From the NCBI GenBank assembly GCA_024449915.1, contig JAMZAV010000438.1, positions 310,001 to 374,000 on the forward strand: a DNA stretch of 64,000 nt. Reading direction: 5' to 3'. Every line of letters starts with the position of its first letter. Within the stretch, counting starts at the first letter, position 1. The notes under the pieces were generated by a model. The model saw only the letters and a list, made by a program, of their open reading frames with translations, did no database searches and had not been told where the DNA came from. The stretch comes from Sweltsa coloradensis. Lineage: Eukaryota > Arthropoda > Insecta > Plecoptera > Chloroperlidae. Shown here piece after piece: positions 54,520 through 60,324 of the stretch. The position numbers and the translations under genes were made by a program.

Positions 54520-57500
54520 GCCAACTAACTAACTAACTAACCAACCAACCAACCACTACTAACTACCAACTAACAGCCGACTACTAAATAACTAAATAAC
54601 TAACAACAACTAACAAAAACTAACAACAACAACAACTACAACTATAACAACTAACTAACCAACTAACTAACTAACTAACTATAGCAACACCTTATACTCC
54701 ACTACAAAAATGAAACAAATGATTTGCTATGATTGCCAAACTACAGGTTGTCTCTTAACAACAAACTAAAACATTGGGAATTTTATAGAAATTAAGAAGT
54801 CGCGACCATGGAAACTACCCTTCAAATGCTCGGGGTAGTTTCCATGGTAGCGGAGGGTTAGTATAAATGTCCTATAGACATCCCGTGGCTATGTACGTCA
54901 ATTTAATAATGTTGTTTTGATATAGTGCTAGGAGCCTCAGTTGATGGTTCACGCGCGACGCGATGACACTAGTGACGAGATGTCCCTTGGAGAGGACTCT
55001 TCATCCTGTTGTCGCCATGTCTCATTATTTATTTCCCCGACACACCACAATTCAAACCACTCACCGAATTCAGTAGGTGACCTCTTGCCACCTGTCTCTT
55101 TCCACACTAATCATGTCTGGATCCTTCCTCTCAAGCAAACATGTCCGATATGACGTAACAACTCGTGTGCTGTCTGTCGCTGGGTTGCAACACTTACGTG
55201 GTGATTGGTCATCGCGGAAATAGTTTGTGGTATTTTACAAAAAGTCGGATTGACGTAGTTTTTTAAACCGCAAGTATAGTTACATGAAAGACAGCCGAAA
55301 CACACACGCTCACGTACAAACACGTAGCTGGCGGCGCACAAATATTCTTCAAAACTTTTATGTATGCGGATATTCGTACTCTTAGGTATAATATATGTCG
55401 TGACACCATAGGAACATGGGCGTGGCTAATAGGTAACTAAAATAGTAACTTAAACAAAAATACGAGGACACTGAAATAAAATGAAGATGATTTTTATTTT
55501 ATTTATTTATTTTTTATTTATTTATTTAACGTCTATCCTATTTAGTCATAAAAACTGATTTACAAAGGAGGACAACTAAATAAATCTAATTACATAGATG
55601 CAGACACAACAATGAACTACAAATATTTGGAATAGTAATATTACAACAACAATGCATTAAAACACAACAATTTTGGTAGCAAATAAAAAAGGATATTAAA
55701 TGCAATTAATTAATGAATCAAATATAAAAAAGTGGGGAAAAAAAAACGAAAGGAAATTTGGCCCATTAACGTAGTCAAACAAAAGTTGTAAACAGCACAT
55801 ATCGGCGGGTATGTAAAGAGTTAACAATGTTTTAACAAAGTTATAATACCAACGACAACGATTTTTTAACAATAAGGAATCGTCATGTAATGTTTATAAT
55901 CCTTGGAATAATATGGTTCAGCTACTAATTCATTTTTATTTTCCTTTATTTTCACAACTATTTAACATTCCACAACTATTGTATATTGCGATTATATATC
56001 AGCACTAGATACATCCAATCTTGGTGATTTGCATTGATGCCACAATCTCTCTTTCATTTGTATCACGTTTTACAGCCACTTCCTAATTTACAACTCGCAT
56101 CCATATGAAACTTATATCACGAAATACTGATTGAAATGGAATCTTCTTGCAAGAATGCCTCGTTGCAAAATGAACATGCATACGCGCCATATGAAAACTG
56201 GTAATTTTATATACCGTAAGAAACAGGACTGTTACAGTACTGGACGTGTAATAAAGATGGCTAATAAAAACTTTCAGACTATACATATTCCCGAAGATCA
56301 GCACACAGCAACCTACAAATAATGGAATTCCTACAACGCGTTTTCTATTTGATTGATTTGTCACGTCTCCTGTGATAAACGCAATGTTGGAAAAGATTCT
56401 ATGAACAGCAAACTGAACATTCTTGAAGACTCTCACAAATCACAATAATATACCCAGTTTGGCAGTAACCAGATGGACGCACTACATGTAGGCAATAAAG
56501 TTAGTACAATGCTTTATAAGGGTCTGAGAAAGTTTACAGAGCATCCTTACTTTCATACGTTGAATCGCAGTCACAGACAACAGTTGTGATAATAATGTGA
56601 GTAGTATATTGTGAAGAAATGTCTACTATTTCGATGATTGTACTTCCTTAGTGCTGAGTTTCGATACTTTATTATGGCAATAGACGAGTGAATTTGCAAT
56701 GCGAAAAGAACATTGCCACACAAACGGTTTTATGAACCAAAATTTACCTTTTTCCAACTATCAACGGCTTTACTATAAATATCAATTTGTTTGAGAAATA
56801 GCACTCTTCGTATAACTTTGTGATAGGAAATAAAAAACAATGAAATTAGAATAGTGCTGTCATCGACATGATTAGAATAGGAAATGGCACCTGTAACGTA
56901 TGTTGTGTATTCATTGTTTCTGATGATAGCCTAAGAAGTAGGGCTGAAACGTCAAAAGAATTCTAAATAAAGAGTCGACGTGCCGATTTTTCCGATCAAA
57001 CAATCAAAATGTTAAAACATATAGGCACTCTCAATAAATGTGTCTGGAGTATCCGCAAATGAGGTCAGAAGTCGTTGCACATCGGACGCGTGGGCATAAA
57101 TAAGGCCGTACAGCATTTATTTCGTAAATACCCGTTTTCTCAAAGCCAGTTCAATAAACCACGGAATGAACATTGACATGCATTTAACAGGCTTGCAGAA
57201 CGTCTTCAACATAAATAGTTCATTTTATGCATTTGTGGAAATTTGCTATAACATGCTAATTAGTTACATTTTAACTCTCAAATTAATTATTTACCAACGC
57301 AGAAAGTCGGTCTATGCAAGTTTTGGTTGCATTTAATGGACGAACCTGTCACTATTAAAATAATTTCGCCAACTTAGCTCGCAAAACTAATTTACATGTT
57401 GGCCTAACAGTTTAGTATAAGAAAATTGCACAAAATTTGCAACACTTTGCCACAGGTATGTCCATATGGTAGGCCTTCTAGTACGTCGTGGCTTATTTGC

Positions 57501-60245
57501 GCAACGACAGTCCAAACTACAGCCAAATGGCACAAGTTACCTCCAAAGGCTGTGCCAGCTTCGCTCGCCAACCTCTCCCTTGTAATTCCAACATAAGTAT
57601 GATATTTAGGCTTTCAAAACTAGTTAAAGTTGAACTAGAGTGACATACCCTCAGGAAATGTCAAAAAACGGTCTAAAGTAATCATTGTTTGTTTGGTTTT
57701 ACATCTATATTAGTGTGTAGCCTGTAGAGGATAGCAGACGCGAATGAAGGGACAGTACATGCATGACTGAGAGATTTGATATCACGGTTCTTCATTCAAT
57801 ACATCTCAGTTTTTGCGACGCAACCGTATGTTATCCTAGCCTAATGACGTGTATTAGTTATTTACTTTAGCCCACAACTTATCGAGAATTATTAACATTT
57901 TTATTATTTTATAAAGATTTACTTCCATTTCAAAATGAATACAGTACTACATTGCAATTCACCATTATAACCTCTCCACCATAAATACTAAGAGTCAACC
58001 CAAATACTTTTAAATTATTATAGCTTATTTGCTCATTTCCTAGACATGTTTGCTGATGCTATGAAATAACAATGCTTTCAATGAGAAAATAAGCAAGTGA
58101 GCAAAGAAGGACATAAGCCAGTTAATTCGGACAGGTCCTATATATTACCCATCATCCGTGCAACAGTCAGTCCACCTCCTACTTGGGGCCTGCAATTTTA
58201 ATGTTCAGTTGTCAGTTGCTATTGTTGCTTTAACATGTGTGATATACTCTTGATACTGTGTAATTAGTTCAAGGCAATGCGAAGCGTTGAATAATTAATT
58301 TACCTGATGGAGCTAACATAATCGCCAATAGCAAAAGATGTGGCACGCGTTAAAAAGTATGCTTTCAAAAATTATTATTTAAATAAATAAATAAATGCAT
58401 AAATTACTCAGTTTGAGTCGACTTATATAATGATTATTCATTCAGAATTCAAAATTATATACATTCATACACCCTATATGTCTCATAATTATAACCTATA
58501 CAACATGTCAAAATTATTGAAAGTGATGTTAAATTTAGCATACATTTAGCAAGTTAAATTTGACGCAAATGGTCCAGAGACTAGGTGTTGTTTTAGTGTA
58601 CCCCAAAGCAGAACTAAATTAAAAAATAATTTACACTCCTATCCATCTGTTGGTATTGCCTGAGGGGGAAGTATAGGCCTACGCCTAGTATAGGTTGCAG
58701 TAAGGGAAATCCTGGTTGTAGAACGCATTCAACATTATTTTCATTGAAACAATTTAAAGTGCGTTCACAAAACGACCTCGGATTGTTAAATATTAAAAGG
58801 AATATATTATACTTTCTAATCTACGATACTTAAAACGGATATAACTGCTGTCCAAATTATAGTTTGAAATACTAGACCAATTTCTCATTCACAAACGTTA
58901 GGTTATGAGTTAGAGTACGCTTACCGAGGAGTCGATCGGGTTTTTTGAAAATAGCTGTAATTAGTTTATGAAGAGTTAGTTTTCTCTAGCTTTCGGCGAA
59001 CGGTACCTAGGGCAGATAAAGAAACGGACCTCATTAATGAGTGTCGAGAAGTCGGCACTATTTGGGAGGGGCTCGCCTTGATGTAGCCAGATGTTCGTCA
59101 AACTTCGCAAACGTATTCACTCGTAATGAACTTGCAAGTGAATACGGAAGGTGAGGCCTGAAAAGGACCCACAACGACGACTTGTGCCCAAAGAAGAATG
59201 ACAAACACCATACATTACACGGGAGTCGATTTCATTCGAAATCGTAATTGTCTAGTGAATAAATGTATGAGTGCTTAAAAACGAAAGTTTTACAATCAAC
59301 AACGTGTTCTCAGTTGTATCATTTCCTATTTAAAATGAGGATGCTATTAGGTCTTATTCCTCGCAATCACGGCAAGCGTGCACCATCATTAACTGGTTGC
59401 TGATCTCCAATGACCAGTATCTTCAGGTCTTACATAACTCAACGGTGGTTCCGCCGTCAAGTATATTCATCATACAGCACCAAGCTATTATTTTCACAGA
59501 TTCCGGTATATTATTTTGCAAATAATACTAGGGAAACGCCAAAGTCGTTGTTAGACGAGTGAGTGAGCCATGTGTTGAGTACCCGGTAACATTTCTTTTC
59601 TTCCCTTACCTTAGGCCTCCCTAGCCTATCATAGCTGCAGTGGAGCATTTTGGCCTAAAAAATGCAAAATGTTCCCGGGTACTCACCACATGACTCGCTC
59701 ACTTCGTCTAACTACGACTTTGGCGTTTCCCTAGTCTAGTTGGCTAAAGCGCCCTTGTAGCCGAAATGTGGGAGACGTGGGTTCAATCCCCTGGTCGGGA
59801 AAGATTTTGTAATTTCTAGATTGTGTTTCAAAAATTATTAAACATGTTTTGAAATGCATATAATGCAGTGTAGTCCATCATCTGTGGCAATAGGGCCTAC
59901 TATGGTAAACATAGCCAGTACGAAATACGTGAAAATATTGCAAGGTTTACTCAATCTACGAGCGGAATTTGGGGGTACCTTGACGTCCAACATTCGACTG
60001 ACCTTGCATGGGCACGGCATTTCACGGCCAGGCGAAAAACAAACAAAAAATATCTTTTCAAAATCTCAAACATTGTCGTTAAAATAATTTCTAAACATGG
60101 GAAGTCTATTTTTCAGTTTATCATTTCTTGTAGGTTTAAATCGCAATGAATCTTGCTGATTTTGTTAGCAGTTCTCAATAAACTCGTACCGGATGTCTGT
60201 TTAAAATTTCAGCGCAATCTGTTCAGCGATTCGGCTGATTTTCAA

Positions 60246-60324
<79 letters not shown>

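Noticed and set aside
56083..56436. 117-codon minus-strand frame with hydrophobic stretches
   Set aside because: Length is possible by chance in AT-rich DNA, and it has no recognisable family, promoter or splice context.
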